In this document: positions 18,003-27,427 of the stretch, one piece after another
Layout: each line of letters opens with the position of its first letter
How positions within the stretch are numbered: the stretch's first letter is position 1
From: Bin87 sp963666415
GTDB taxonomy: Bacteria > Chloroflexota > Dehalococcoidia > Lucifugimonadales > UBA3495
Length of the DNA: 64,000 nucleotides
Direction of reading: 5' to 3'
NCBI GenBank assembly: GCA_963666415.2
Contig: CAXXPD010000003.1
Span: 2,418,001 to 2,482,000, forward strand
Translations under genes and position numbers: made by a program
The notes under the pieces: generated by a model
The model's database searches: none
What the model saw: the letters and a program-made list of their open reading frames with translations, nothing else
Told to the model about the DNA's origin: nothing

Positions 18003-18220
18003 TGTCCCGCGTCAACCATATTTGCCAGTTTGGCGTCAATCAGTTTCGCCGGTTCACCTCCTCTGGCTGGCCCAGTTGTTGGCCAGCTGCGGTACGGTAG
18101 CTGGGGACGTCAAACTCCAGGATGACGGAGTGATGGACCACCCGGTCGATTGCCGCGGCGGTGTCCATGGGGTTGGTAAAGATGCGTTCCCACTCCGAGA
18201 AGACCAGGTTTGACGTGATG
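18003..18220 (-). pseudogene. istB: IS21 IstB, 3' terminal fragment
   Basis: About 60 codons match the C-terminus of the istB at 61837: TSNLVFSEWERIFTNPMDTA, then AIDRVVHHSVILEFDVPSYR. The sequence begins with the IS21 end tgtcccgcgtcaac. The rest of the element was lost where the IS1182-like element starts at 18221. Confidence 0.88.
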
Positions 18221-18427
18221 TGTAATCGGCGGAGATAAGGGTACGTTGAAAAAGTCGGCTTGACGTTGGGTTCAGCAAGGAGTTGGACTACAATGCAGGG
18301 ACAGCCCATTGTTGCCGAGGGTGCCGATGATCGAACCTCTGGACCGTAGCCGCCGCGACTCCACCTTGTTCCAATTCACCAGCAAACAGTTGCGGGACTT
18401 CATCGACCCCAACCACTTGTTTGTCGA

Positions 18428-20048
18428 TGACCAGCGAAAAGGTCCTGGCAAACTAGCCAGCAGAAATGTCACATTCATGCTATGGAGAATGTGACTTTGA
18501 CCCCGAAAGAGCAAACGAGACTTCAGGTTCTGAACAGCGTGCTGGCAGAGCAGATTGCGTTGGATCAGGCGGCCGAGTTGATGGGAGTGAGCCCGCGCCA
18601 CACCAGGCGCATGCTGGTGGCCTACCGGGAGAACGGCCCGGCCGCCCTGGCCCACGGCCACCGTGGACGCAGACCGGCCAACGCCACACCTGCGGCAGTG
18701 ATCGTCGATGTAGTACACCTGGCCAGCACCCGATACGAGGGAGCCAACCACACCCATCTCTCAGAGTTACTGGCTGAACGAGAGGGCATCGACATCGGCC
18801 GGACCACCCTGCAGCGCATCCTGGTCAACGCCGGGCTGGGCAGTCCCCGACGCCGACGCCCCCCGAAGCACCGAGTAAGGCGTCAGCGGATGCCTCGGGA
18901 AGGTATGCTGATACAGTTGGACGGCAGCCATCACCGATGGCTGGGTGAAGACGGGCCGCAGTTCGCGCTGCTCTTCGCGGTGGACGACGCGACCGGCTTC
19001 GTGGTCAGTGCCCGGTTCTGCGATCAGGAGGACAGCCACAACTACTTCCTGCTGATGCAGGGCTTGCTGCGACGCTACGGCATTCCACTCGCTCTATACA
19101 CCGACCGCCACCCGGTCTTCAAGCACCGATCGGAATATCAGCCCGCCGGGACGCCCACCCAGTTCGGACGGGCAATGGCAGAGCTGGGCACTCAAATTAT
19201 ATTCGCCCTGTCGCCCCAGACGAAGGGGCGTGTGGAACGGACGGCGGGAACCTTTCAGGACCGGTTGGTCACAGAACTCCGGCTCGCCGGAGCTACCACC
19301 ATGGAACAGGCCAAGGTCGTATTGAAACAATTCCTGCCGCGGTTCAACCGGCGTTTTCGGGTGCCCGCCCAGTGCCACGAGCCCGCGTTCCAGCCCTTGC
19401 CTCCGGATCTACGCCTAGAGCAAGTCCTGTGCTTCAAGCACCGCCGACAAATGGCCAGGGATAACACGGTGAAGTTTCAGAGGCACATCCTGCAGTTGCT
19501 GTCCGGTCAGCAGCGCCGCAGCTATGCCGGTGCGGTTGTCGTGGTTCTGCAGGGACTGGACGGCCGGCCGTCGGTGCAGCATGAGGGACGGATCATTGCC
19601 GTTCAGGAGGCACCGCCCGGTCCGGTATTCCTACGCAACGGGACTTCCTCGATCGTTTCTATACCGACCCCAGACCCTGAGCTCTCGTCAGAACCATCGG
19701 CAACGGTTCTCGAACTGCTGAACACAGGGACGGATCAGGAAGATGATCACGCCGCCATTGACGATGTGGACGTGGCCGAGTTGCAGGTAACCGCGTCACC
19801 GAGGAAGCCGACATTTCTGCAGAAAGAGCGCTGGAAGGCAGTGCAGCGGGCCAAGCATGCGGGCCTGTCCATTCGAGGAATGGCAAGGGAGTTGGGCATC
19901 CACAGAGACACCGTGAGGAGATATATCGATGCTGAAGGCCCGCCGCCTCGGCGACCCCGGACAACTCCGGCAACGCTGACATCTGATATGATCGCGGAAT
20001 AGGAAGTGACATTCTTGCTGAACACTTAGGCGGACATTTTCGCTGAAC
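18428..20048 (+). mobile_element. ISNCY-type element, copy 1
   Basis: It inserted into the IS1182-like transposase with a 5-bp duplication, GTCGA (18423-18427 and 20049-20053). Each end has two subterminal boxes: AGCGAAAA(G/T)GTCC outermost, then AGCA(G/A)(A/G)AATGTCAC about 20 bp inward. Confidence 0.8.
18482..20002 (+). CDS. ISNCY-type rve transposase, intact
   Basis: 506 aa. The N-terminal helix-turn-helix is LDQAAELMGVSPRHTRRML, followed by a second helical domain (ANHTHLSELLAEREGID). Integrase-fold catalytic residues lie in MLIQLDGSHHRWLG (Asp), LALYTDRHPVFKHR (Asp) and TKGRVERTAGTFQDRLV (Glu). The C-terminus contains another HTH (AKHAGLSIRGMARELGIHRD) that is repeated in the related copy at 55284. 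No frame lesions are seen, and ends and target duplication are clean, so recent activity is plausible. Confidence 0.88.
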   Translation: MENVTLTPKEQTRLQVLNSVLAEQIALDQAAELMGVSPRHTRRMLVAYRENGPAALAHGHRGRRPANATPAAVIVDVVHLASTRYEGANHTHLSELLAEREGIDIGRTTLQRILVNAGLGSPRRRRPPKHRVRRQRMPREGMLIQLDGSHHRWLGEDGPQFALLFAVDDATGFVVSARFCDQEDSHNYFLLMQGLLRRYGIPLALYTDRHPVFKHRSEYQPAGTPTQFGRAMAELGTQIIFALSPQTKGRVERTAGTFQDRLVTELRLAGATTMEQAKVVLKQFLPRFNRRFRVPAQCHEPAFQPLPPDLRLEQVLCFKHRRQMARDNTVKFQRHILQLLSGQQRRSYAGAVVVVLQGLDGRPSVQHEGRIIAVQEAPPGPVFLRNGTSSIVSIPTPDPELSSEPSATVLELLNTGTDQEDDHAAIDDVDVAELQVTASPRKPTFLQKERWKAVQRAKHAGLSIRGMARELGIHRDTVRRYIDAEGPPPRRPRTTPATLTSDMIAE

Positions 20049-20683
20049 GTCGACAACTTGTTGATCCAGATCGACGAGCGACTGGACTTCGCCAAGCTGG
20101 TGTCGCCTCTGGAAGAGTATTACTGCCCCGACTTCGGCCGACCGGCCATTCATCCTGAAGCGATGGGCCGGGCGCTGCTCATCTGCTTGCTATACAACAT
20201 CTCGTCCTCCCGGAGGCTGTGCTCGGCCATTTCGGAGAATGTCGCCTATCGCTTGGGTTGCTTCCTCACCATCGGCGATCCGGTGTTCGACCATTCTTCC
20301 ATCACGCACTTCATCAACCGGATCGGGCGGGACGGCTTTGGAAGGATGTTTTACGGCTTGAACTCCGAGGTACTGCGGATGGGCTTGCTGCCGCCGGAAA
20401 CATACGTGGATTCCAAGCCTGGTCAAAGCCAACGTGAACAGCCATGACCGGTCTCCCAGCGGGATGAGCGTGGCGCAGTTCAAGAAACAGGAGGCCCAGT
20501 CAATGGCTTGTTCATGGTTGCGGAGGCGACAGTTGATGGAGATGGTGTTGAGCACGAGGAGGCGCGGTATTTCCAGAAACCCGACGTCCGGCTGCCGCTG
20601 AGCTCGGTGGATACCGAAGCCCGGTGGCGCACTTCCCGTCTGGGCAAGCCTGCGGCCCTCCACTACTAAACCGAAGCCAAGGT

Positions 20684-21914
20684 GAAACCCACATCAGCAT
20701 TGGTTAGAATGAGGGCGGTTGAGTTAGTCGGTGAGCAAATCATGGTGGGGGTTGCTGTTGGGCATGGATGAGATGGGGGCGCTGTTGGAGCGGTGGCGGA
20801 TCGATGAGGCTGAGGCGCGGCGACGGATGTACCGGGCGCCGACGCCACGGGAGCGGGAACGCTGGCACGCGCTATGGTTGCTGGCGCAGGGTTGGACGGC
20901 CGCGGCGGTAGCCCGGGCGTTGGACAGGGATGCCCACACCATTGGCCAATGGACCACGGCATTTGCGGAAGGCGGTCCGAGGGCGCTGTCTTTTGAGCAG
21001 TCGGGAGGTTCCCCCCCGCGCTGAGCGGGGATCAGCAGGCCGAATTGAAGGCGGCGGTGCCGGGGTCGCCATCGCAAGCCGGCATCGACCTATCCAACTG
21101 GAACTGGAAGGCGGTGCGGCAATTTGTGTCGGACCACTTCGGGTTGTCGCTGAGCCGGAGCAGTTGCCTGAACTATCTGCACCGGTTGGGGTTTGTGCTG
21201 AAACGCCCCAAGAAGCGGTTGGTCAAGGCGGACCCGGTACGGCGGGAAGCCTTCGTGGTGGAGTACGCCGCGCTGACTGCGTCGGCCCGACGCAGTGGTG
21301 CCAAGATATTCTTTGCCGACGAGGCCCACTTTCGGGCGGATGCCGATCTGCGGGGCAAGTGGGTATTGAAAGGAGAGCCGGCGCTGGTGGACTCTACCAG
21401 CCCACGCCGCGGGGAGAAAGTCAGCTACTACTCGGCGGTGTGTCTGGAGACCGGTGAGGTGGAGGTGATGGAACTGGAGGGCAACAGCAACTCCGCCACC
21501 TCGGCTGCCTTCCTGCGACAACTGCGGGCGCGACATGCCGAACCACTGACGGTGATCTGGGACAATTCGCCAGCCCATCGGGGCGACGCAATAAGGGCTT
21601 ATCTGACCACGCCCGGCTTGAACCTGCACCTGGTGAATCTGCCCAGCTACAGTCCCGATTTCAACGCTGACGAGGCCATTTGGGGCTGGGCACGTCAGGA
21701 GGCGACCGCCAACCGGTGCCTGGGCACCAAGGCCGCAGTGCAAGAGCAGGTGGGCGACTTTTTCACCCGCCTGTCCAGTCGACGCGAAGCAGTCAAGCGA
21801 CGATGCCGGACCATGCTGCAAGCACAAGCGGATGAACTAATCGGCAGCGCACAAGCCGATTTTCTCCGCCCCACCAATGTAGGTCCCACCTTGTCTTTGG
21901 TTTAGGAGAACATC
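20684..21914 (+). mobile_element. IS630-family element (limits approximate)
   Basis: It is inserted into the IS1182-like transposase between its TEAKV and NVDLG segments. The junctions are judged from where host homology stops and resumes. A TA duplication is not clearly readable. Confidence 0.65.
20731..21905 (+). CDS. IS630 transposase in two overlapping frames (candidate -1 frameshift)
   Basis: Frame 1 (20731-21024) encodes the helix-turn-helix half: RERERWHALWLLAQGWTAAA, then ALDRDAHTIGQW. It ends in TGA right after a run of seven C (21011-21017). Frame 2 continues with ALSGDQQAELKAAV and the DDE half: ADEAHFRADADLRGKWVLKG, VIWDNSPAHRGDAIRAYL, and LPSYSPDFNADEAIWGWAR. A -1 slip on the C run joins them exactly as SPPALSG. 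IS630 elements elsewhere use programmed frameshifting. A one-base deletion in the homopolymer is the alternative. Confidence 0.7.
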
Positions 21915-22770
21915 AACGTCGACTTGGGTTGCTTCATCGTCAGCAGAGGAGTTACTCATGCAGAGGAGTTACGCAGGCACCGGAAGGAGAATGGAAGGCG
22001 GTCCCAGGCCTGCTGGAGCAACGGCCCATGAGGGCGGTGTCGCTGGCCGGAGACACCGGCTACAACGTCGGTCAACTGCGGCAGTTGCTTGAGGAACGGA
22101 ATATCACCGCCTACATCCCCATTCATCCCATCCAGGAAACCAACATGGTCGCCAGAGGCGTCTTCGCTTTTCACGGCGAACCTGGTCTGCTCGCAAGGCG
22201 AAACCCTGCGCCGTGGCTCCTTCCACCGGCGGAACCGCTCCTACCAGTATGTAGCCTTGCAGAAAGATTGTCAGGCTTGCCCAGTCAAGGATGCCTGTCT
22301 CCCGCCGGGACAAAAGCGCCGCTACATCGGCCTCACGATGTGTTACCCAGAGTACCTGAGAGCCCGGGAGCGCAACCGGACCGCCGCGTACCAACGGGAA
22401 CGTTTCCGGCGTCGGACCATCGCGGAAGGGACGTTCGCCTCCCTGGACCGCCAGGGAGGGGATAGGTCGCGGCCGGCGCGGATTGGGGAAGGTGGACTGC
22501 GAGAGGTACATGGTATCGCTAGCACACAACGTGCTGAAGATGGTACGCAGACTGGGCCGTGGTATAGGTCCCCTTGGCCCGACATCACCCGCCGTCGCTG
22601 CTGTCGCGAGCGCGGAGCACACTAAGGCCGACGCTATCACGAATTCCCACGCGCCCTCACCATGTTTCTTCTGGCTAAGTTGGTTGGTCCCTGGTCTCAG
22701 TCCCGTTCTCCGATAGAACCACTGCGATCAGGGGGCTTTTTTCGACGGACCCTTATCTCTGCCGATTACA

Positions 22771-23154
22771 GGTGGGATCGTCACGCTGACACCGACACAA
22801 CCTGACCTGGCAAGGCGATAACGGGCGCGAACCGCAACCGATGAGACACCTTGCGGATACCGGCCGGCCCAAAATTGCCGACAGCAGACCGACGCCGCCG
22901 GCGTCACCGCTACGCCCAACACCTCTATAACGACGCCAAATTGCGATACTTCACAACGATATTACGGCAGGACAGCCCACTTGCCGACCTTAATGTCGGG
23001 CAAAGAATCCCTTATTCCCAACTGCTGTAGAGCTTGCCCCAGCGAGTGGCGCCTAGCCACCTGCGTGGGCAAAATGTCGGCAATTCGGTCTGAAGAACTC
23101 TAAAATGGGCGCTTTTACGCGCGAAATCTAGTGATAATCCGGTGGGGAGCGAAC
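22771..23154. other. Gene-free stretch
   Basis: No convincing coding frame is present. The only structure seen is an 11-bp inverted pair, aattgccgaca (22873-22883) and tgtcggcaatt (23075-23085), perhaps the ends of a decayed small element. Confidence 0.4.
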
Positions 23155-23661
23155 CTAAGCGATTTTGCCTCCGTGCAACATTGGGGTCATGCAAACGGCG
23201 ACCGGGTTCCGGTGGGCGTGGCACAGCTTCATGATGCCGTCCAGCAGCGTGTCAAACCGGTCCTCAGTCTCGATGGTGTAGTGGGCGATGCCGAACAGGT
23301 CCAGGATGGACGTGGTGTTGCGGCCCATGGCAACCTGGGCGATGTTGAACTCGCCAACCTGTCCGCGCAGGTTCATGAAGATTGGTATGGGCGTGCGGGA
23401 CGGCAGGCACAGGCTGGCCACGGCGTTTACGCTGTTGCCGAACCCGCTGGACTGCATGAACACCGCAGCGTTGCGTCCGGTAGCGTAACTGCCCACCGCC
23501 ACACCGATGGCCTCCTCCTCCCGAGTGCAGGACACCAGGTGGAAGTAGGGATCCTCGTCGATGATGCTGGTAACCTGGTGGATGGATATGTCGGGCACGT
23601 AGGCGATCAGCGATGTGTCCCATTTCTTCAGTGTTTCAACGATGGTTTCGGCCCAGGCCAT
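23155..23661 (-). CDS. Sulfopyruvate/phosphonopyruvate decarboxylase-like TPP-binding alpha subunit
   Basis: 168 aa from ATG 23661, with AAAGGAG upstream; an in-frame extension to 23811 has no support. The protein is a stand-alone TPP pyrimidine domain. It holds the activating Glu in SCTREEEAIGVAVGSYATGR, then VFMQSSGFGNSVNAVASLCL, the pattern of ComD-type subunits. Such subunits need a partner with the diphosphate domain (ComE-like), and none lies nearby. The neighbouring nitroreductase is co-directional but 226 bp upstream. Substrate is uncertain. Confidence 0.75.
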   Translation of the reverse strand: MAWAETIVETLKKWDTSLIAYVPDISIHQVTSIIDEDPYFHLVSCTREEEAIGVAVGSYATGRNAAVFMQSSGFGNSVNAVASLCLPSRTPIPIFMNLRGQVGEFNIAQVAMGRNTTSILDLFGIAHYTIETEDRFDTLLDGIMKLCHAHRNPVAVCMTPMLHGGKIA

Positions 23662-23886
23662 GGCGATTGGCTCCTTTGTCGGCAAACGTGCCGGCGTGAT
23701 TTTCCCGTCGGCGACACAGTATAGCGCAAGGCAGACGGACGAGGTAAGCGGTCGGGTATGCCTGGGCACAACGACCGTCGCCACGGTGCGCTCATGGGTT
23801 CCGGCCGGCACCGGAACGACGGTTATGCAATGGTCTCCCCGGGACGGGGCCAGGGGCCAGGGTTGAGGGCCAGACTCCCTATACGC

Positions 23887-24492
23887 CTAGTCCAGCCAGA
23901 CCGCCACATCGCCGGCGGCGGAGCGAACGGATGCCGAGGGGCGCGCCGGTTGTCCGATGAACAATGCGCCCACCATCGCCCAGGCAGGTTCGGCGCCCAG
24001 CGTCTCGGCCAGGTTGGGATGTTTGGTGGTGTTGCCGGTGCTCCAGTCTCCGGCCAGGCCCTCGGCGACGGCAGCCAGCAGCAGGTTTTGCACGGCGCAA
24101 CAGGCGGCGGCGTAGTTTTCCTGCGTCATTTCTTCGGAATCGGCCGGCACACTGTAAGCGTAGATGAGGGCGGGCGCGTCCAGCACTCGTTGCCGGCTGC
24201 CGTGGGCCGCGTCCTGGTTTCCGTTGCGGGCCATCTGATTGTCATAAGCGAGCTGGGCCACCTCGGTGCGCTTGGCTCCGCCTTTCTCCAGCACGAAGAA
24301 TCGCCAGGGGTTGGTGAGACGATGGTTTGGCGCCCAGATTGCGGCGTCAATCATCCTCTGCAATGCGTCGCGGGCGGGTAGGGCCTCGGAAAATTCGTTG
24401 TTCATGCGACGGTTGTGGATGGCTTCGTACACGGTCACGGATGTGGCCGGCGGTTCCACCTGGCCGCTGCGCAGCCGATTGCTTTGCGTCAT
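23887..24492 (-). CDS. Nitroreductase-family flavoprotein
   Basis: 201 aa. It has the FMN-binding N-terminus YEAIHNRRMNNEFSEALPAR, then AAIWAPNHRLTNPWRFFVLE, and the dimer-interface helix NYAAACCAVQNLLLAAVAEG. The C-terminal GALFIGQPA matches the fold. The start has a CGGAG SD. These enzymes use NAD(P)H to reduce nitro, quinone or related compounds. Length is typical. No operon partner is obvious beyond co-direction with the TPP-domain gene. Confidence 0.8.
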   Translation of the reverse strand: MTQSNRLRSGQVEPPATSVTVYEAIHNRRMNNEFSEALPARDALQRMIDAAIWAPNHRLTNPWRFFVLEKGGAKRTEVAQLAYDNQMARNGNQDAAHGSRQRVLDAPALIYAYSVPADSEEMTQENYAAACCAVQNLLLAAVAEGLAGDWSTGNTTKHPNLAETLGAEPAWAMVGALFIGQPARPSASVRSAAGDVAVWLD

Positions 24493-24623
24493 GAGTAATC
24501 TCCGTTGATTTAGCGCGCCCTAATCATCACAATAAGCACGAACAATATAACCGGGCGAACGTCCGGGGGCAAGTTGCAAGTCGCCGGCCGATTCGCCTCC
24601 GCCGGATTCCACTCGGGATCTCT

Positions 24624-24779
24624 CACGCGTACCCACATTGTCATTGCGAGCGTAGCGTGGCAATCTCGTCGCCGTAGCAACGGCGGTTCGCCGACGTGGG
24701 CTCAACCTCGTCGAGATTCCCGCTCGTCCTGAGCCTGTCGAAGGACGCTCGCAATGGCAGATGATAGTGGGCACGCGAG
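24624..24779. repeat. Dispersed palindromic repeat, copy 4
   Basis: The ends are cacgcgtaccc and gtgggcacgcg. The cattgcgagcgtagcgtgg arm is present, and the right part carries cctgagcctgtcgaagg. It lies between the divergent nitroreductase and DsbA-like genes. Confidence 0.8.
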
Positions 24780-24884
24780 ACGTCAGGATCTGTGATGACG
24801 GGCGGTTTGGTCTGTGCTACAATCGCCGTCAAATAAGAGGCGGGTTGACACCGCTGCAACGCATCCCCGAAAAGAGGTGGCATT

Positions 24885-25523
24885 ATGGCCGAAGCTGATT
24901 TCCTTTGCTACTACGACTTCCGTTGACCCTTCGTGTACAACGCTGCCATGTGGTGGGCGAAAGTTCGCGAGACTACTGATCACGAGATCAACGTTGACCT
25001 CAAGCCATTCTCGCTGGTTCAGGTTAACTATGACAACAACAAGTCCGACGGCGACAACTTCAAGTACTGGGAGCAAGACGACGTGGACAACACGTTGCTC
25101 GAGTTGCGCGCCGGTATCGCCGCCCAGCGGCAGGGTGAGGAAATCTTCGAGAAGTTCTTCATCAACCTGCTTCGGGCCCGGCACGAAGACCGCATTGACC
25201 TGACTGACGCCGACGCAATCAACGCCGTTGCTGAGGCCTCTGGTGTCGATATGGGCCAGTTCGCCGAAGACCTGGCCGACCCCGAAGTCCTGAAGCAGAT
25301 CGGCGAGAGCCACACCGAGGCTGTGGAAGTGCACGGCGCGTTCGGTGTGCCCCTCTACGTGTTCCCCAACGGCAACTCGGCCTTCGTCAAGATGTTCATT
25401 CCCTCGGAGGACGAATCCGGCTCCATCTACGATAATCTGGTCGAGATGGTGTCCGACCACAAGCACGTGGGCGAGGTCAAGCGGCCTTCCCCGCCGTGGC
25501 CGTATGAGGGTGTCCGCTCATAA
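24885..25523 (+). CDS. DsbA-like (thioredoxin-fold) protein with in-frame TGA, probable selenoprotein
   Basis: From ATG 24885 (AAGAGGT SD) the frame reads MAEADFLCYYDFR, then TGA at 24924-24926, then PFVYNAAMWWAKV and on without interruption to 25523 (212 codons). DsbA/FrnE-type proteins have a short strand ending D-F followed by the redox motif C-P-x-x. Here the TGA occupies that first Cys, giving U-P-F-V. The remainder has the helical insert and the cis-Pro motif region (HGAFGVPLYVFPNG), typical of the fold. A hairpin suited to a bacterial SECIS follows. A nonsense mutation is the alternative. A start at GTG 24933 would delete the first strand and active site. Confidence 0.8.
24929..24963 (+). 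promoter_or_regulatory. Candidate bacterial SECIS hairpin
   Basis: The lower stem is cttc/gaaag. The upper stem is gctgcc (24942-24947) with ggtgg-c (24952-24958, one bulged G, one G-U and one U-G pair). The loop is atgt. The loop lies 21 nt after the TGA, inside the usual bacterial window of roughly 16-37 nt. The fold is hand-drawn and contains wobbles. Confidence 0.5.
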
Positions 25524-26241
25524 CCCCTCGGTGTCCAACACCGGGCATCGGCCAGTTGAAGATCTAACACAAGCCCTGGGCCTGAGTTTTCAGGACCAGG
25601 GCTTGTTGCTTCAGGCGTTGACCCATCTGTCCTACGTCAACGAGCATTCGGGCGACGCCCGGGAATCCTACGAACGGCTGGAATTTCTGGGCGACGTCGT
25701 GGTCCGCCTGGTCGTCAGCGACGAACTTTACCACCGGCTGCCCGACTGCGACGAGGGGGGCCTGACCCGGCGCTGGACGACGTTGCTGAGCCAGAGGGCG
25801 TTGGCGACCGTTGCCGAGCGGTTGAACCTGGCCGATTACGTCCGATTGGGTCGCGGTTCAGAATCCACGGGCGGCCGCACCAGCACGTCGGTGTTGGGCG
25901 ATGTGATGGAATCGGTCATTGCCGCGGTGTACCTGGATGGCGGGTACGACGAAGCGCGCCGGTTCGTGCTGCAAGTGCTGGCCGACGAAATCGCAGACAC
26001 GTGCCGTCCCGACTGGCGACCTCACAACCCCAAAGCCGACCTGCAGGAGTTGCTGCAGGCCAGAGGGCAGTCTGCCCCCACGTACCGGGTTGTTGCGACG
26101 TCGGGGCCTCCTCACAACCCCCAGTTCATCGTCCAGGTGATTGCCGGCGATGACGAAGTGCTGGGCGAGGGTACGGGCGGTAGCAAATCCGCCGCCGAAA
26201 CCGAGGCTGCGGAGGCCGCACTGGCAACACTTGCCGGGTAA
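25504..26241 (+). CDS. rnc: Ribonuclease III
   Basis: 245 aa from ATG 25504, overlapping the end of the DsbA-like gene by 20 nt, which suggests coupling. The RNase III signature is ERLEFLGDVVVRLVVS (about residues 59-74), with the second metal-site segment VLGDVMESVIAAVYLDGGY. A C-terminal dsRNA-binding domain follows (NPKADLQELLQARGQSAPTY, then SKSAAETEAAEAALATL). It cleaves double-stranded RNA in rRNA and mRNA processing. All four catalytic acidic residues are present. Confidence 0.95.
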   Translation: MRVSAHNPSVSNTGHRPVEDLTQALGLSFQDQGLLLQALTHLSYVNEHSGDARESYERLEFLGDVVVRLVVSDELYHRLPDCDEGGLTRRWTTLLSQRALATVAERLNLADYVRLGRGSESTGGRTSTSVLGDVMESVIAAVYLDGGYDEARRFVLQVLADEIADTCRPDWRPHNPKADLQELLQARGQSAPTYRVVATSGPPHNPQFIVQVIAGDDEVLGEGTGGSKSAAETEAAEAALATLAG

Positions 26242-26257
26242 TGGGGCTTGTCGGCTG

Positions 26258-26280
26258 CCCCGCCCCAGTTTGGGGAGGGG
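26258..26280 (+). terminator. GC-rich hairpin after rnc
   Basis: The arms are ccccgcccca and tggggagggg with a 3-nt loop and one mismatch, 16 bp past the stop. There is no T-run, so termination is uncertain. The remaining gap up to 26718 shows no gene or RNA that I can recognise. Confidence 0.4.
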
Positions 26281-26718
26281 GGCATAGTCGATATTGTGCA
26301 GAAAGCGTGTCTCAGGTGACTCAGCCTGATATGGTTGGCAGTACTGGGCGAGACATGTTGGTAGGTCATGCTGTGCCGGATATTTGCGATGCCAGGTTCG
26401 ATTACGGTGCCGGCCGCTCGCCCAGACGCCTGAGCGGAGCCTGAGGTTGGCCGGTTAGTATTATCACTGCCATGGCGGGTCTGGCTATGTCGTTCGTGCC
26501 AACCGGTCTGTTGTTCCTCCTGTACCGCCTGATTTCGGGACGCCTTGGTCTTTGGGACGACTCCGAGGTCTAGGGAAAGTAAGCGAACGGTTCGGGAGCC
26601 CGGCGCCATTACAGTGAGTCGGATCCGGCAATGACACGGCACCCCTCCGGCCCGTATAATCGGCAAAGACCCATAGAGGCTCAATCCCATCTTTCCCTAC
26701 CCTCAAAGGAGATAATCT

Positions 26719-27423
26719 ATGGACCCGATAATCCACAACATCAAAGACTATCCCGCTGGATCCCCGGCCCGCCTCATCAGCGCCGACGACAACCCGCCCC
26801 TGGTTACCCTGGCCTACTCCGTAATCGAGCCGGGTGGAACCAGTTCCCATCACATCCACGAGTGGGAGCATGAGGTCTACATCATCGAGGGCAGCGGCAC
26901 CCTGGTAGCCGACGGAAAGGAGTATCCAGTCAAGGCCGGCGATGCCATGTTCATCCCTCCCATGGTGGACCACGTTACCCGCAATGACGGTGCCAGCGAC
27001 ATCCGCCGCATCGAAATCAACCCCATATCCGCCGCTAGCGGCAATGCCCGTCCCGGCGGCAGCGAGCCCGGAGCCGGCACCGTTCCAGTGATTCGCAACC
27101 ACACCGATCTCAACGACGAAACCGGCCACACCATGCTCGGCGGTCGCGACGGCTGCCCCAATTACCTGATGCTTTACAACGGGGCCATGCAACCCGGCGC
27201 GGTGAGCCATCCGGACACCGGCGGGCATAACCACGAGTGGGAGCATACCGTGTTCGTCCTGGAAGGCACCGGTACCCTGGTCGTTTCCGGCAAGGAATAC
27301 ACGGTAAGCGCCGGCGACGCAATCCTCGTCCCGCCCGTCGAACACCACCAGTGGAAGAACGAGACCGACGCTCCGATGCTCCGCGTAACCTTCAACGACA
27401 TCAAGTCCGAAGCCCACGGCTAA
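26719..27423 (+). CDS. Bicupin protein
   Basis: 234 aa with two cupin domains. Domain 1 has HHIHEWEHEVYIIEG and GDAMFIPPMVDHVTRN. Domain 2 has HNHEWEHTVFVLEGTG and GDAILVPPVEHHQWKN. Each shows the metal-binding G-x5-HxH-x3-4-E and later His pattern. Start ATG 26719 has AAAGGAG. Cupins of this sort are metal-dependent dioxygenases, isomerases or sugar/ligand binders. The reaction cannot be named. It lies 214 bp before the enolase-like gene, with a repeat array between. Confidence 0.8.
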   Translation: MDPIIHNIKDYPAGSPARLISADDNPPLVTLAYSVIEPGGTSSHHIHEWEHEVYIIEGSGTLVADGKEYPVKAGDAMFIPPMVDHVTRNDGASDIRRIEINPISAASGNARPGGSEPGAGTVPVIRNHTDLNDETGHTMLGGRDGCPNYLMLYNGAMQPGAVSHPDTGGHNHEWEHTVFVLEGTGTLVVSGKEYTVSAGDAILVPPVEHHQWKNETDAPMLRVTFNDIKSEAHG

Positions 27424-27427
27424 ACAT

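Larger units (their letters stand above)
18327..22716 (+). pseudogene. IS1182-like transposase in three pieces
   Basis: Piece 1 (ATG 18327, SKQLRDFIDPNHLFV) is cut by the ISNCY element. Piece 2 starts at about 20049 (NLLIQIDERLDFAKLV, then YCPDFGRPAIHPEAM, then YVDS) and suffers indels and a TAA near 20667. IS630 follows. Piece 3 (from about 21915) keeps RAVSLAGDTGYNVGQLRQLL, a zinc-type CQACPVKDACLPPGQK segment and VSLAHNVLKMVRRLGRG, in changing frames. The order of segments matches a DUF772-type transposase. It is fully inactivated. Confidence 0.8.
18221..22770 (+). mobile_element. IS1182-like element, copy 2, carrying two nested ISs
   Basis: Long inverted ends begin TGTAATCGGC at 18221 and GCCGATTACA at 22761-22770. 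Identity continues inward through GAGATAAGGGT and CGT(T/C)GAAAAA. It contains an ISNCY-type element (18428-20048) and an IS630 element (about 20684-21914). Its left flank is the istB fragment. Confidence 0.8.

Noticed and set aside
22873..23085. A further MITE bounded by aattgccgaca/tgtcggcaatt
   Set aside because: Only 11 bp of inverted repeat and no flanking duplication. It could be chance in a degraded gap.
24933..25523. A shorter DsbA-like gene starting at GTG 24933
   Set aside because: It would lack the first beta strand and the active-site position. The only good SD belongs to ATG 24885, and the frame upstream of the TGA matches the family.
26242..26718. A tRNA or structured RNA gene in the rnc-bicupin gap
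   Set aside because: No cloverleaf with T-arm and acceptor pairing could be drawn.
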